The notes under the pieces are model-generated. The model saw nothing but the letters and a program-made list of their open reading frames with translations. It made no database searches and was not told the origin of the DNA. Positions 15,254-23,941 of a stretch of DNA of 64,000 bases are shown one piece after another. The translations under genes were made by a program, and so were the position numbers. Numbering within the stretch: position 1 is the stretch's first letter; every line of letters starts with the position of its first letter. The stretch is from a bacterium (GTDB taxonomy: Bacteria; RBG-13-66-14), in assembly GCA_035528375.1 (NCBI GenBank), contig DATKYS010000031.1, forward strand, positions 31,034-95,033. Reading direction: 5' to 3'.

Positions 15254-16531
15254 GTGCGCAGGATTAAAAATTTCACCGTCTGGCTGCTCGTGGGCGCCCT
15301 GGGCGGAATCGCCGCAATCGGCGCCCGGGAGTTCATCGTCTGGTTCGGCGCGGTGATTCACGGCGGCGTGCCGCCGGCGGATTGGGGGACCCTCGCCTGG
15401 TGGCGGATTCTCGTTCCCCTCACGCTGGGCGGCCTCGCCGTCGGTCTCATCGGGAAGTACGACTGGGAGATGATTTCCGGCGCCGGACTGGACGACACGC
15501 TCCAGTGCTACCACCAACACGGGGCCCGCCAGAAACCGCTCGATACGCCGGCCAAGCTCTCCGCGAGCCTGGTGGGCCTGGGGTGCGGCATCTCCGGGGG
15601 GCTGATGGGCCCCATGACCTACGTCGGGATGGGTGTGGGCGGCTGGATCGGACGCGCCTTCCGTTTCGACGCCGACGGTGTGAGGACGGCCGGCCTTTGC
15701 GGCATGGCGGCCACCCTGGCGGCCATCCTCGGGGCTCCGCTGGGGGCGGCCATCTTCACCTGCGAGGTGCTCTACCACGAGCACATCGAATACCGCCGTT
15801 TCTTCCCCGTTCTCCTGGCCGCTCTGACGGCGCACCTGTTGACCCGGCTCACCGGTTTCTACAAGCCGCTCTTCTCCTTCAACCCCACCGGGACGCCCAC
15901 GGTCAGCCTGGAGCTGGTCGGGTCGGTCCTGTCGGTCGTCGCCGTGGGCCTGGCCGTGGCCGCGGGATTCTTCTACCTCTACCGCCTGCTCGAGCGTCTC
16001 CGCGAGCGATCCGGGCTGCCCCGGTGGCTCTCGCCGGCCCTGGGCGCCCTGGCGAGCGCCCTCCTCATCGTCCTGGTCGCCCCGGAGGCGGCGGGCAAGG
16101 TGCTGTCGGTGGGGGCGACGACGATTCGAACCGTGAGCGTGTCGGCGCCGGTCACCTGGACCGACGCCCTTGTCCTGACGGTGCTCAAGGCGACCCTGGT
16201 GGCCCTCGCCGTGGGGAGCGGCGCCAGCGTCGGCCTCCTGGCCCCGGCGCTCATGTTGGGCAGCCTGGTCGGGGCCGGGGTGGCCGATCTGATTCCGGTT
16301 CAGCAGACCATCCTCGTGGCCACCGGCATCACCGTGGTCCTGGTCACCCTGACCAACTCGCCCGTCGGGACTATCGTGATGATGCTGGAGATATTCGGGC
16401 CCGAGGTGCTCATCCCGGTCACCCTGGCCGGGCTGGTGGCCAACCTGGCGAGCCGGAAGCTGGTCATCTACCGGGACGTCCTGCCCTGGCGGTCGGAGGT
16501 GCGGGTCGTGGACAGGGGGCCGGGGGATTGA
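15254..16531 (+). CDS. ClC-family chloride channel / anion transporter
   Basis: The 425-residue integral membrane protein has about ten to twelve hydrophobic segments and the three ClC signature regions in order: GAGLDDT (in place of GSGIPEV), GGLMGP near 117-121 (in place of GREGP), and GASVGLLAPALMLGS near 325 (GxFxP region). In ClC proteins the Glu of GREGP gates the pore and couples protons. Here Met occupies that place, which suggests an uncoupled or constitutively open anion pathway. No CBS domains follow. It is transcribed alone and ends in a repeat-rich gap. Confidence 0.88.
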   Translation: MRRIKNFTVWLLVGALGGIAAIGAREFIVWFGAVIHGGVPPADWGTLAWWRILVPLTLGGLAVGLIGKYDWEMISGAGLDDTLQCYHQHGARQKPLDTPAKLSASLVGLGCGISGGLMGPMTYVGMGVGGWIGRAFRFDADGVRTAGLCGMAATLAAILGAPLGAAIFTCEVLYHEHIEYRRFFPVLLAALTAHLLTRLTGFYKPLFSFNPTGTPTVSLELVGSVLSVVAVGLAVAAGFFYLYRLLERLRERSGLPRWLSPALGALASALLIVLVAPEAAGKVLSVGATTIRTVSVSAPVTWTDALVLTVLKATLVALAVGSGASVGLLAPALMLGSLVGAGVADLIPVQQTILVATGITVVLVTLTNSPVGTIVMMLEIFGPEVLIPVTLAGLVANLASRKLVIYRDVLPWRSEVRVVDRGPGD

Positions 16532-16536
16532 TCCGA

Positions 16537-16800
16537 GGCGGCGGGTGTCCACACCCGCCCGTTGGGTTATTCAACTCCGTACCCAAAATGTAGGGCGGGG
16601 ACTTTAGTCCCCGCCGCAATCTACACCTCTCCCTAGCCCTCCCCCCAAAGGGGGGAGGGGACATGCCTTCACCTCCGCGATGCGATGATGTAGGGGCGGA
16701 CCTTTAGGTCCGCCCGCGGGCGACCGTGGGCGGTCGCCCCTACGGATTGGATTTGCAACTTGCCGCCGTAGGGGCGGGTGTCCACACCCGCCCGTTTTTT
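16537..16800. repeat. Cluster of dispersed palindromic repeats between convergent clc and queA genes
   Basis: Five modules can be seen: a GGGTGTCCACACCC hairpin (16541-16562), GGCGGGGACTTTAGTCCCCGCC (16594-16615, broken here as GGCGGGGAC / GTCCCCGCC), a CCCTAGCCCTCCCCCC/GGGGGGAGGGG element (16625-16662), a full GTAGGGG...CCCCTAC element (16690-16743), and a last GGGCGGGTGT/ACACCCGCCC hairpin (16773-16794) followed by seven Ts. The last is terminator-like for the clc transcript. No ORF is credible here. Confidence 0.85.
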
Positions 16801-17847
16801 TCATCCCGTGGGCAGGAGGAGGGTGGCGTCGCCGTAGGAGTAGAAGCGATAACCCTCCACCATCGCCTCCCGGTAGGCGTCGAGAATCCGCTCCCTCCCG
16901 GCGAGGGCCGCGACCAGCATCAGGAGGCTGGAGCGGGGGAGGTGAAAATTGGTGAGGAGCCCGTCCACGGCGCGGAACCTGTGGGGTGGGTGGATGAAGA
17001 TGTCCGTCTCGCCGGAGGACGCCGAAACGATGCCGGTCTCGTCGGCCGACGCCTCCAGGACCCGGGCGGTCGTGGTGCCGACGGCTATCACCCGGCGCCC
17101 CTCGAGCCGGGCCCGGTTGACGGCGCGCGCCGTGGATTTACCCAGAGAGAAGCTCTCGGTGTGGAGCCGGTGGTCGGTCAGGTCCCCATCGGGGAGCGGG
17201 GCGAAGGTGCCGTAGCCCACGTGGAGGGTTAGGGTGAGCCACTCGATCCCCCGCGCCCGGAGCCGTTCCAGGAGGTCGGGTGTGAAATGCAAACCGGCGG
17301 TGGGCGCCGCGATGGAGCCGGGTCGGCGCGAGTAGACCGTCTGGTAGCGGCGCGAATCGCGGGAATCGGCTCCGGTCGGTCTTTCGATGTACGGCGGCAG
17401 GGGGGCCTCGCCGAACTCGTCAAGAATCTCTCCGATGGGCCGCGCCCCCGCCAGTCCCAGGACCACGAGCCCCCCCTCCAGCTTGGCCAGCACCTCCCCG
17501 GCCAGCTCCCCGCGGAAATCAATCCTCGTCCCCAGCTTCAGCCGCTTGCCCGGCTTGGCCAGGGCGGTCCAGCGGCCGTCGCCCAGGTCCCGCAGGAGGA
17601 GGGCCTCGACCTCGGCCCCGCCCTCCCGCTTGACCCCCCGGATGCGCGCCGGGATGACCCGGCTGTCGTTGGCCACCAGCACGTCCCCCTCCCGCAGCAT
17701 CTTCGGCAGGTCGGTGAAGGGACGGTGCTCCGGCGGCCGGTTGCCCACCAGGACCATCAGGCGGGACCCGTCGCGCCGCTCGGTCGGGCGCTGGGCGATG
17801 AGCTCCCGGGGCAGCTCGTAGTCGTAATCCGCGGCGAAGAGGGGCAT
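16801..17847 (-). CDS. queA: S-adenosylmethionine:tRNA ribosyltransferase-isomerase
   Basis: QueA transfers the ribosyl part of SAM to 7-aminomethyl-7-deazaguanine in tRNA, making epoxyqueuosine. The 348 residues match the family length. The start MPLFAADYDYELP and following LIAQRPTERRDGSRLM are the family N-terminus, so the longer in-frame extension is rejected. Other marks are VANDSRVIPARI, GLHFTPDLLERL, LHVGYGTFAPL and the C-terminal NFHLPRSSLLMLVAA. It is the last gene of a minus operon, two bases after the GNAT gene. No tgt is nearby. Confidence 0.97.
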   Translation of the reverse strand: MPLFAADYDYELPRELIAQRPTERRDGSRLMVLVGNRPPEHRPFTDLPKMLREGDVLVANDSRVIPARIRGVKREGGAEVEALLLRDLGDGRWTALAKPGKRLKLGTRIDFRGELAGEVLAKLEGGLVVLGLAGARPIGEILDEFGEAPLPPYIERPTGADSRDSRRYQTVYSRRPGSIAAPTAGLHFTPDLLERLRARGIEWLTLTLHVGYGTFAPLPDGDLTDHRLHTESFSLGKSTARAVNRARLEGRRVIAVGTTTARVLEASADETGIVSASSGETDIFIHPPHRFRAVDGLLTNFHLPRSSLLMLVAALAGRERILDAYREAMVEGYRFYSYGDATLLLPTG

Positions 17848-17849
17848 AA

Positions 17850-18362
17850 TTACAGCTTTTTCACGAAAAAGGCGCCCGGAACCCATTTTCCGAGCCGGGC
17901 CACGTAGTCGTGACCCGGGTGGACGGCGAAACCGAGGGCGAGCTTGAGGGCGTAGTTGGCGGGCTTGTCGAGGGACGACCAGGACCGCATCTGGTAAAAA
18001 CCGCGGCGGCGGCATTCCCCGAGCGCCGCCAGTTGCAGACGCCGGCCGAGCCCCCGCCGCCGGTGGGCCTCCTCCACCGCGAAGCTCTGGACGAAACCCT
18101 CGAGGAGGTCGCGCCCCGCCGCCTCGCTGAAAGTTTTTTGCGGCAGCTCCAGGACGGGCACCGGGATGCCCGGCGGAACTGCGACGGGCTGCACCTTCAC
18201 CGAGATGTCGCCGACCAGTTTAGCCCCGTCGAAGGCGCCGAAGGCGAAAACACCCTCCCCCCGCAGGTCCGGGAAATCCCTCTCCTGCCCGGTTTTGGCG
18301 AGGTGAGCCCGTAGCTCCTCATCGCCGGGACGGTCGGGGGTGATGGGCCTTATTCTGTACAA
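17850..18362 (-). CDS. GNAT-family N-acetyltransferase
   Basis: This 170-residue single-domain GNAT has the acetyl-CoA-binding motif at about residues 92-107 (AVEEAHRRRGLGRRLQ), followed by the helix LAALGECRRRG and a C-terminal strand region typical of the fold. It starts at a TTG three bases from the aminotransferase stop, with GGAG inside the end of that gene. The substrate is unknown. Its place between an aminotransferase and queA gives no clear clue. Confidence 0.85.
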   Translation of the reverse strand: MYRIRPITPDRPGDEELRAHLAKTGQERDFPDLRGEGVFAFGAFDGAKLVGDISVKVQPVAVPPGIPVPVLELPQKTFSEAAGRDLLEGFVQSFAVEEAHRRRGLGRRLQLAALGECRRRGFYQMRSWSSLDKPANYALKLALGFAVHPGHDYVARLGKWVPGAFFVKKL

Positions 18363-18365
18363 ACT

Positions 18366-19547
18366 CTAAAGCTCCGCCAGCAGGCGGTCCACGTCGTCCT
18401 CGTCGTTGTAGAAATGGATGCCCGCCCGGACGTTCCCCTCGCGCGCCGAGACGATGACGTCCCTCTCGATGAGCCTCTCGGCGAGGTTCACCGCATCCTC
18501 GACCCCGAAGCAGACGATTCCCGACCGGCGCCCCTCCACCAGCGGGGTGACGATGGGGCGGCCCTTTCTCCGGAGCCCCTCGATGAGGTAGTCGGCGAGT
18601 GCGATTATCCGTTCCTCGACGGCCGCCGGCCCCAGCTCTTTTAAATAGCGGCAGCTCTCCCCCAGGGCGGTCTGGGTGAGGAGGGAGTTGCTGCCGGTCT
18701 CTACGCGCCGGGCGTCGCCGACGAGCTCGAACCGGTACGCCGTCAGGGCGTTCAAGTCGTCTAGCTCCGCCAGGCCGGCGATGGAGAGCCAGCCCACCCG
18801 GTCGGGGTGGAGCTTCTCCACCAGGGAGGGGCGGATATAAACGAAGCCGGAGCCCTGGGGGGCCAGGGTCCACTTCCCGCCGCCCGATACCAGGATGTCC
18901 ATCCCCTCGAGGTCCACCCGGAGCGCGCCGACCCCCTGGATGGCGTCCACGACGAAGAAAATCCCCCGCTCGGCGCACAGGGCCCCCACGGCCGCGGTGT
19001 CAATCCTCGTCCCGTCGGAGAAGCCGACCCAGGAGAGGGCGACGACCCGGGTCCGCCCGTCCACCGCCTCCCGGACCTGGTCCACGGTGACCCCGCCGGG
19101 CCGGCTTTCCAGAAAGCGGACCTCCACCCCGCGCCGGGTGAGGTTCAGCCAGGGGTACACGTTGGCCGGGAACTCCCCCCGGGCGCAGATGACGTTGTCG
19201 CCCGACTGGATGGGCAGCGAGCCGGCGGCCATGGCTATTCCCGAGGAGGTGTTGGGGACCAGGCCGATGGAGGTAGACGGAGCACCGATCAGTTCCGCGA
19301 TGGCGCTCCGGGTGCGGCGTAAGTCCTCGATCATCCCGGGGAGCTGGTCCGGGTGGACGTAGAGCATCTCCTCGGTGATGCGTCCCATGACCGCGTGCGC
19401 GGGAGGCGAGAGGGGGCCGCGCCCGGCGTGGTTCAGGTAGGCGTACCGCCGGGTGATGGGGAATTTTAGCCGTTCCTCTCGGAATCTCGTCAGGGTGTCG
19501 TTCAAGGTCGCTCCCGGTGTGGTGTGGGGTCCGGCTGGGTCTGACAT
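18366..19547 (-). CDS. Class V PLP-dependent aminotransferase (cysteine desulfurase-like)
   Basis: The 393-residue protein fits fold-type I class V enzymes. Marks include the N-terminal YLNHAGRGPLSP, the SSGIAMAAGSLP helix after VPNTS, the cofactor Asp in FFVVDAIQGVGALRVD, and the Schiff-base Lys in SGGGKWTLAPQGSGF. The C-terminal domain carries the small FYNDEDDVDRLLAEL tail seen in this class. No conserved desulfurase Cys loop is evident, so an aminotransferase or epimerase role is more likely than NifS/IscS activity. The first 15 residues are not conserved-like, and a TTG start 15 codons downstream is possible. Confidence 0.88.
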   Translation of the reverse strand: MSDPAGPHTTPGATLNDTLTRFREERLKFPITRRYAYLNHAGRGPLSPPAHAVMGRITEEMLYVHPDQLPGMIEDLRRTRSAIAELIGAPSTSIGLVPNTSSGIAMAAGSLPIQSGDNVICARGEFPANVYPWLNLTRRGVEVRFLESRPGGVTVDQVREAVDGRTRVVALSWVGFSDGTRIDTAAVGALCAERGIFFVVDAIQGVGALRVDLEGMDILVSGGGKWTLAPQGSGFVYIRPSLVEKLHPDRVGWLSIAGLAELDDLNALTAYRFELVGDARRVETGSNSLLTQTALGESCRYLKELGPAAVEERIIALADYLIEGLRRKGRPIVTPLVEGRRSGIVCFGVEDAVNLAERLIERDVIVSAREGNVRAGIHFYNDEDDVDRLLAEL

Positions 19548-19646
19548 GTCTCGGCTTTACCTTCCGTTACGCAGCGACGGCTCCCCCGGTTGCGCGCCGC
19601 GTGAGCACTTCGGTGGTTGACTCGGATTGAATTGATTAACCTCTTT

Positions 19647-19655
19647 ATTATACCA
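19647..19655 (-). promoter_or_regulatory. Extended -10 promoter of the aminotransferase operon
   Basis: On the minus strand TGG precedes TATAAT (19652-19647). A good -35 is not visible. The start would be near 19640, giving a leader of about 90 bases. Confidence 0.6.
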
Positions 19656-19931
19656 AAAGGCACCCTGTACATGCCACGTTAAAGTCATCGGTGCCGGGGG
19701 ATGACCTCTCGCACCTCTATCGGGCGACGGGGAAGGGGGGACCTCCGCGTCCGGGGACGGGGGCTGTGTCCATTTCTCGACGGGGGCCGGGGCGGATTTA
19801 CAGGGATTGAGCCGAGGAAAAACCCTCCGATTTAAGTCGCCGTAATTCATTGAATGCCCATGATATACGGTAGTCCACCCACCGCCAACCAAAACGAGGT
19901 GGAATATGGCGCAGTTGAATATTTGGCAATT
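19656..19931. other. Non-coding stretch with no recognised feature
   Basis: The only long frame here (minus strand) is Pro/Ser-rich, lacks any family features and overlaps the aminotransferase promoter, so I do not call a gene. No repeats of the dispersed family are present. Confidence 0.5.
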
Positions 19932-19960
19932 AAAAAAAGGGACCGGACGGGCGCCGGTCC
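19932..19960 (-). terminator. Intrinsic terminator of the phosphodiesterase operon
   Basis: GGACCGG (19940-19946) pairs with CCGGTCC (19954-19960). Seven As at 19932-19938 give the U-tract on the minus strand, just past the stop of the gene ending at 19982. Confidence 0.85.
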
Positions 19961-19981
19961 TCCAGGTTCAGCCTGTTCTCT

Positions 19982-21814
19982 TCACTGCAGGTAGCCGATG
20001 GCGCGGAGGCGTTCCAACTCGGTCTCGGAGAGCTCCGGCGAGAGCTCCGGCCCCCCGATTTTTTCTCGGCCGTAGGTCGGGACGATGTTGGACAGTGGGC
20101 CATTCTCCAGCGACTCCGCCAGGGCCGGCTCCAGGTTACCGGTGAGCGCCCGGCCGGGCATGTCCCCCGCGGGTGAAAGCCCCAGGAGGGCCAGGAAGGT
20201 GGGGCAGACGTCGTACACGCTGGCCTCGGGACCCCTCTCGCCCTGCCTGACGCCCATCCCGTAGAGAATCAGCACCCCGGTCGGGTCGTGCCAGTAGGAC
20301 ATGCGCTGGACGGCGCCGCCGCCGACGGGGATGTCCGCCGGAGGGTAGACGCTGGCGAAGCCGTGATCGGAGAGGACTATCAGGATGTCGCCCGGTTCGA
20401 GCCGCTCCAGGACCGTGCCGACGAATTTATCCGCCCAGACGTAGAAATCCCGGATGACGGTGCCCCAGCCGTTCGCCTCCGCCTTTTCCATGTACTCGGG
20501 GGTCCGTGGTGGTACGAGGGCCGGGTCCCCGCTCAGGCGCTCCCACCACAGGGCGTGGGCGGGCCACAGGAGGTGACAGGACACGTCGCCCGCCTCGATG
20601 TAGCAGGCCGCCACCCGCCAGTCCCGCGTGTCCATCAGGTACTCCAGGGCGTTGGCGGCGAGCGCGTCCCGGGTGAGGTAGTGGACCAGGGGGTTGCCCT
20701 GCTGGCGCTCCACGGTTTCCAGGCGCCGGACGTCGGGGTAGTCGTCCTCGCCGATGTACGGCCGACGAGCGATGGCCGGGTCCACCTCCTCCATGATCCC
20801 CTCGGGCCAGGTCCGCCGGGGTAGCTGCGCGAAATCGTCGTTCGGCGTGTAAACCCGCGTGAAGCGAGGCTCCCAGGCGTAGCTGGTCAGCGTCACCCCG
20901 ACCGGAATTTCCCGGGCCGGCCAGGTGGCGTACCAGTTGACCGTTATCGGGGGCAGCCCCCCGGCGGCGGCTATCTCCCAGAACGTCGGCGCCCGACGGT
21001 CACCGGCGGTGATCGGGCGGCGGCCTCCGTCACCCGTCGGGAAAGTGAAGTCCGTCAGCCCGTGCTCCGCGGGCGGCAGCCCCGTGGCGATGGTGGTCCA
21101 GATTACGGGGGAGAAGTAGGGCGCCTCGGAGCGCAAAACGGAGAAACATCCGCCGTCGAGGAGGCGGGAGAAGTTCGGCAGCCAGCCACGGGCGGTGAAG
21201 TCGGCGAGCAGTTTGTCGTCCAGGGCGTCCACGCCCAGAATGACCAGCCGGCGTTCGGCTGGGGGATCCGGGGCCCCGTCGAGAATCGCCGGGAAAAAGA
21301 CCCGGTGAACCGCCAGCCCCGGCACCGCGTCGGTCAGTGTTTCTCGGAGGAGGCCTTCGGCGGCGGCCCGGAACTCGCCGCGTCGGCCCCACCAGAGCTC
21401 ACCGGTCGTGAACCCGCCCGCCGTGTCGGCCAGGAGTCGTCCGGCCAGCCCGCCGAGTCCAGATTCCGGGTCCCCATCCACGAGGTCGTAGAAACCGGGC
21501 GCGACGGTCGGGTCCAGGTCCAGCTCCGTTTCCAGCTCCAGGGTGAGCGGGCCGTCGGCGGCCTCGAGCTCTACCGGGCTGCGCAGGACGTTTTTCCCCA
21601 GTCGGTAGGATTTGATCTCCCCGAAGAGGGGGAAGACCCAGACCGTCTCTCCGGCGCCCACCGCCCGGTACTCCCCCGAGACGCCGCGGACGAGGTAGCC
21701 GCATCCGGGCTCCGACGGCGCCTCGGTGTAGCCGGTGAGCCAGACCGCCAGGGCGATGACGACGACGGCCCCGCCCGCAATCAGTACGGTTTTGACGCTT
21801 TTCTTCAGGGTCAC
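19982..21814 (-). CDS. Membrane-anchored SPFH-like + alkaline-phosphatase-superfamily phosphodiesterase (paralogue 2)
   Basis: This 610-residue protein has an N-terminal membrane helix (about 8-27). A beta-rich region to about 190 resembles an SPFH/Band-7 domain: a PLFGEIKSY strand, then ADGPLTLELETELDLDP, then a GELWWGRRGEFR helix. From about residue 195 it is a type I phosphodiesterase of the alkaline phosphatase superfamily, with metal Asp in LGVDALDD, the nucleophile region SPVIWTTIATG, and the metal ligands in SDHGF. It ends ELERLRAIGYLQ, as does its paralogue. GTG 21814 overlaps the upstream stop (GTGA). The substrate is unknown: a nucleotide, phospholipid or polysaccharide phosphate is possible. 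Confidence 0.85.
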   Translation of the reverse strand: MTLKKSVKTVLIAGGAVVVIALAVWLTGYTEAPSEPGCGYLVRGVSGEYRAVGAGETVWVFPLFGEIKSYRLGKNVLRSPVELEAADGPLTLELETELDLDPTVAPGFYDLVDGDPESGLGGLAGRLLADTAGGFTTGELWWGRRGEFRAAAEGLLRETLTDAVPGLAVHRVFFPAILDGAPDPPAERRLVILGVDALDDKLLADFTARGWLPNFSRLLDGGCFSVLRSEAPYFSPVIWTTIATGLPPAEHGLTDFTFPTGDGGRRPITAGDRRAPTFWEIAAAGGLPPITVNWYATWPAREIPVGVTLTSYAWEPRFTRVYTPNDDFAQLPRRTWPEGIMEEVDPAIARRPYIGEDDYPDVRRLETVERQQGNPLVHYLTRDALAANALEYLMDTRDWRVAACYIEAGDVSCHLLWPAHALWWERLSGDPALVPPRTPEYMEKAEANGWGTVIRDFYVWADKFVGTVLERLEPGDILIVLSDHGFASVYPPADIPVGGGAVQRMSYWHDPTGVLILYGMGVRQGERGPEASVYDVCPTFLALLGLSPAGDMPGRALTGNLEPALAESLENGPLSNIVPTYGREKIGGPELSPELSETELERLRAIGYLQ

Positions 21815-23679
21815 TGGAGGTACCCCAGCGCGCGCAGTCGCTCAAGCTCCGCCTCGCCCACGACGTTGACGATGTCGCGGTCCACCTCGCGCTCATGTGG
21901 GTCGTAGGTCGCCGGCCTTTCGGCCAGCGGGCCGGCCTTCATCCGGTCGAGGAACTCCGGCTCGAGGGCCTCCTCCACCACCCGCCCCGGCATGTCCTGC
22001 GCCGCCGGTACGCCGAGGAGGGCCAGGACTGTGGGGAGGAAGTCGTAGATGGTTATCTCGCCCGACACCCCCTGCTGGACGTGGCGGCCCCAGAGCCCGA
22101 AGACGCCGGTGGGGTCGTGCCAGTACATCATCGTCTGCATCTGGTCGTCGCCGATGAGAATGGTCTTCGGCGGGTAGATGGTGTTGAAGCCGTGGTCGCT
22201 CACCACCACGATGACCGCCTCGTCGCCCCAGCGGTCCATGGCCACGCCCAGGAGTTTGTCCTCGAAGCGGTACGCCTCGATGATGGTGTCGCCGGCTTCC
22301 TCGGACAGCTCCCGGCGGTAGGGCGGGATGGGCGGCAGGTTGGCCGGTTTGCCGGTCAGCTTTTCCCACCGGTAGGCGTGGGCCGGCCAGATGAGATGGC
22401 AGAGCACGTCCGGGAATTCCTGGTACACCGCCGCGATGTTCCAGTCCTCGTGGTCCATGAGCCAGAAGCAGGCATTGGCGGCCAGGACGTCCCGCTCCAG
22501 GTAGTGGGGCAGGGGCGGCCCCCCTTTCAGCGGCGTCCCGTCGGTGGTGGCCGCCGGGATGTACGGTAGGACCCAGGCCAGCGCGTAGTCGTCCTCGGAG
22601 ATGTAGGGTCGGTCGGCGATGGCCTCGTTCACCGTTTCCGTGACGCCCTCGGGCCAGTCCTTGCCCGGGAGCTCGTCGTAGTGGGGGATGCCGATGAAGC
22701 CCTTGCCGAACTTGGGTTTCCAGGCATAGTTGGTCAGGTTGAAGCCCTTAATCTCCCCCGTGGGCCAGGAGTAGTACCAGTTGGTGACGATGCTGGAGAG
22801 GCCGCATCCGCCCAAAAATTCCCAGAAGGTCGAAACCTTGCGGTCCATCGCCGACAGGGGTTCCAGCCGGCCGGTCTCGGGGTTGGTCCGGGTGAAGGCG
22901 GTTATGCCGTGCTCCTGCGCCGGTTTGCCGGTGGCGAAGGTGGTCCAGATCATGGGGGAGAAGTAGGGCGCCTCGGATTGCAGGGTCCCCAGGTAGCCCT
23001 CGTCGCGCATTTTCGCGAAGTGCGGCAGCTCGCCCATGTCTATGAGGTCGTTCAGGAGGGTGTCCTCCAGGGCGTCCATCCCCAGCACGACCACCTTCAC
23101 CGGCTTGAAAACCCCAGGGTCTTCGGCCGGTGCGGCGGTGAGGCGGACCGAGGGGAGCGCGATGCGCCCCACCCGCAGGGCCGGCGCCCTTTCGTTCAGG
23201 TGATTCCGCAACTCCGGTTCGAGTTCTCGGAGCAGCTCCCCCCGGCGGGTGGTGTAGAGCTCCGCGGTCGTCCCGTCGAAGGTCCTCTCCCCGACGACGT
23301 CGTCCAGGATCTCCCGGATGAGCCCCCCGCCCCAGTCGGCGCCCCACGCATCCACGACCTGCACCGCGCCGGCGGGGTCGAGGTCCAGCTCGAGGCGGAC
23401 CTCCACCTCCAGTCCGCCGTCAGAGGTTACGATTGGTGCGAAACCGGACGGCTCGTACAGCCCCGCGGGAACCGGGACCAGCGAGTCCACCAGGGGGAAG
23501 AGCCAAACCGTCGAGCCCAGCATGAGCGTTTCCGCCCCGCCGAGGCCCCTTTGGGCGACGTAGATGTAAGCCGGGTCGGAATCCACTTCGGTGTAGCCCA
23601 GAATCCAGACCAGCACCGCCAGGGCGGCGACGGCGGAGACGGTAATAATCCAAGCGGTGCGGCCCTTTATCTCCATCAT
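21811..23679 (-). CDS. Membrane-anchored SPFH-like + alkaline-phosphatase-superfamily phosphodiesterase (paralogue 1)
   Basis: The 622-residue protein starts at ATG 23679, which has AAAGG at a suitable distance; the longer frame to 23745 lacks one. Order: membrane helix (about 9-28); SPFH-like region (about 35-185) with DGGLEVEVRLELDLDP and a long helix around ELYTTRRGELLRELEPEL leading to a short strand LRVGRIALPS; phosphodiesterase domain from about 200 with GMDALED, SPMIWTTFATG, VVVSDHGFN and HDPTG. It keeps the ELERLRALGYLQ tail. Metal-binding residues look intact in both paralogues, so both may be active. It is first in a two-gene operon and probably faces the outside of the cytoplasmic membrane. 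Confidence 0.85.
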   Translation of the reverse strand: MMEIKGRTAWIITVSAVAALAVLVWILGYTEVDSDPAYIYVAQRGLGGAETLMLGSTVWLFPLVDSLVPVPAGLYEPSGFAPIVTSDGGLEVEVRLELDLDPAGAVQVVDAWGADWGGGLIREILDDVVGERTFDGTTAELYTTRRGELLRELEPELRNHLNERAPALRVGRIALPSVRLTAAPAEDPGVFKPVKVVVLGMDALEDTLLNDLIDMGELPHFAKMRDEGYLGTLQSEAPYFSPMIWTTFATGKPAQEHGITAFTRTNPETGRLEPLSAMDRKVSTFWEFLGGCGLSSIVTNWYYSWPTGEIKGFNLTNYAWKPKFGKGFIGIPHYDELPGKDWPEGVTETVNEAIADRPYISEDDYALAWVLPYIPAATTDGTPLKGGPPLPHYLERDVLAANACFWLMDHEDWNIAAVYQEFPDVLCHLIWPAHAYRWEKLTGKPANLPPIPPYRRELSEEAGDTIIEAYRFEDKLLGVAMDRWGDEAVIVVVSDHGFNTIYPPKTILIGDDQMQTMMYWHDPTGVFGLWGRHVQQGVSGEITIYDFLPTVLALLGVPAAQDMPGRVVEEALEPEFLDRMKAGPLAERPATYDPHEREVDRDIVNVVGEAELERLRALGYLQ

Positions 23680-23793
23680 AACCGACCTTTTTTCGAAGTA
23701 TTCACAACTCATTATAAACGAAGGGTCCGCGCACCGACAACACAAATCCGAACTCCCCCCGTTATTCGGGTACGAACGGGAAAAAATTGAACC

Positions 23794-23823
23794 TTGACAC
23801 GTCGTCGTTCTTAGTGTTAGCCT
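23794..23823 (+). promoter_or_regulatory. Promoter of the haem-binding-like lipoprotein gene
   Basis: A perfect TTGACA (23794-23799) lies 18 bases from TAGCCT (23818-23823). A start near 23830 leaves a leader of about 110 bases with TTACTTCGTTTCC-type sequence also seen near 3750. Confidence 0.5.
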
Positions 23824-23941
23824 CTAACCGATTAAGGTACTCAATTAGGATTCACCGGAGCGGCTACCGCGTTTCGCCAGAAGCGTTACTTCGTTTCCCT
23901 GAAACTTTTACTCCCCCACTCTTTAGAAGGAGGGGTTGAAA

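Noticed and set aside
18366-19547. Aminotransferase as a cysteine desulfurase (IscS/NifS)
   Set aside because: No conserved active-site Cys loop is seen and no IscU or Suf partner lies nearby, so only the class V label is used.
19557-19892. 111-residue minus-strand ORF upstream of the aminotransferase gene
   Set aside because: It is Pro/Ser-rich without any motif and overlaps the aminotransferase promoter.
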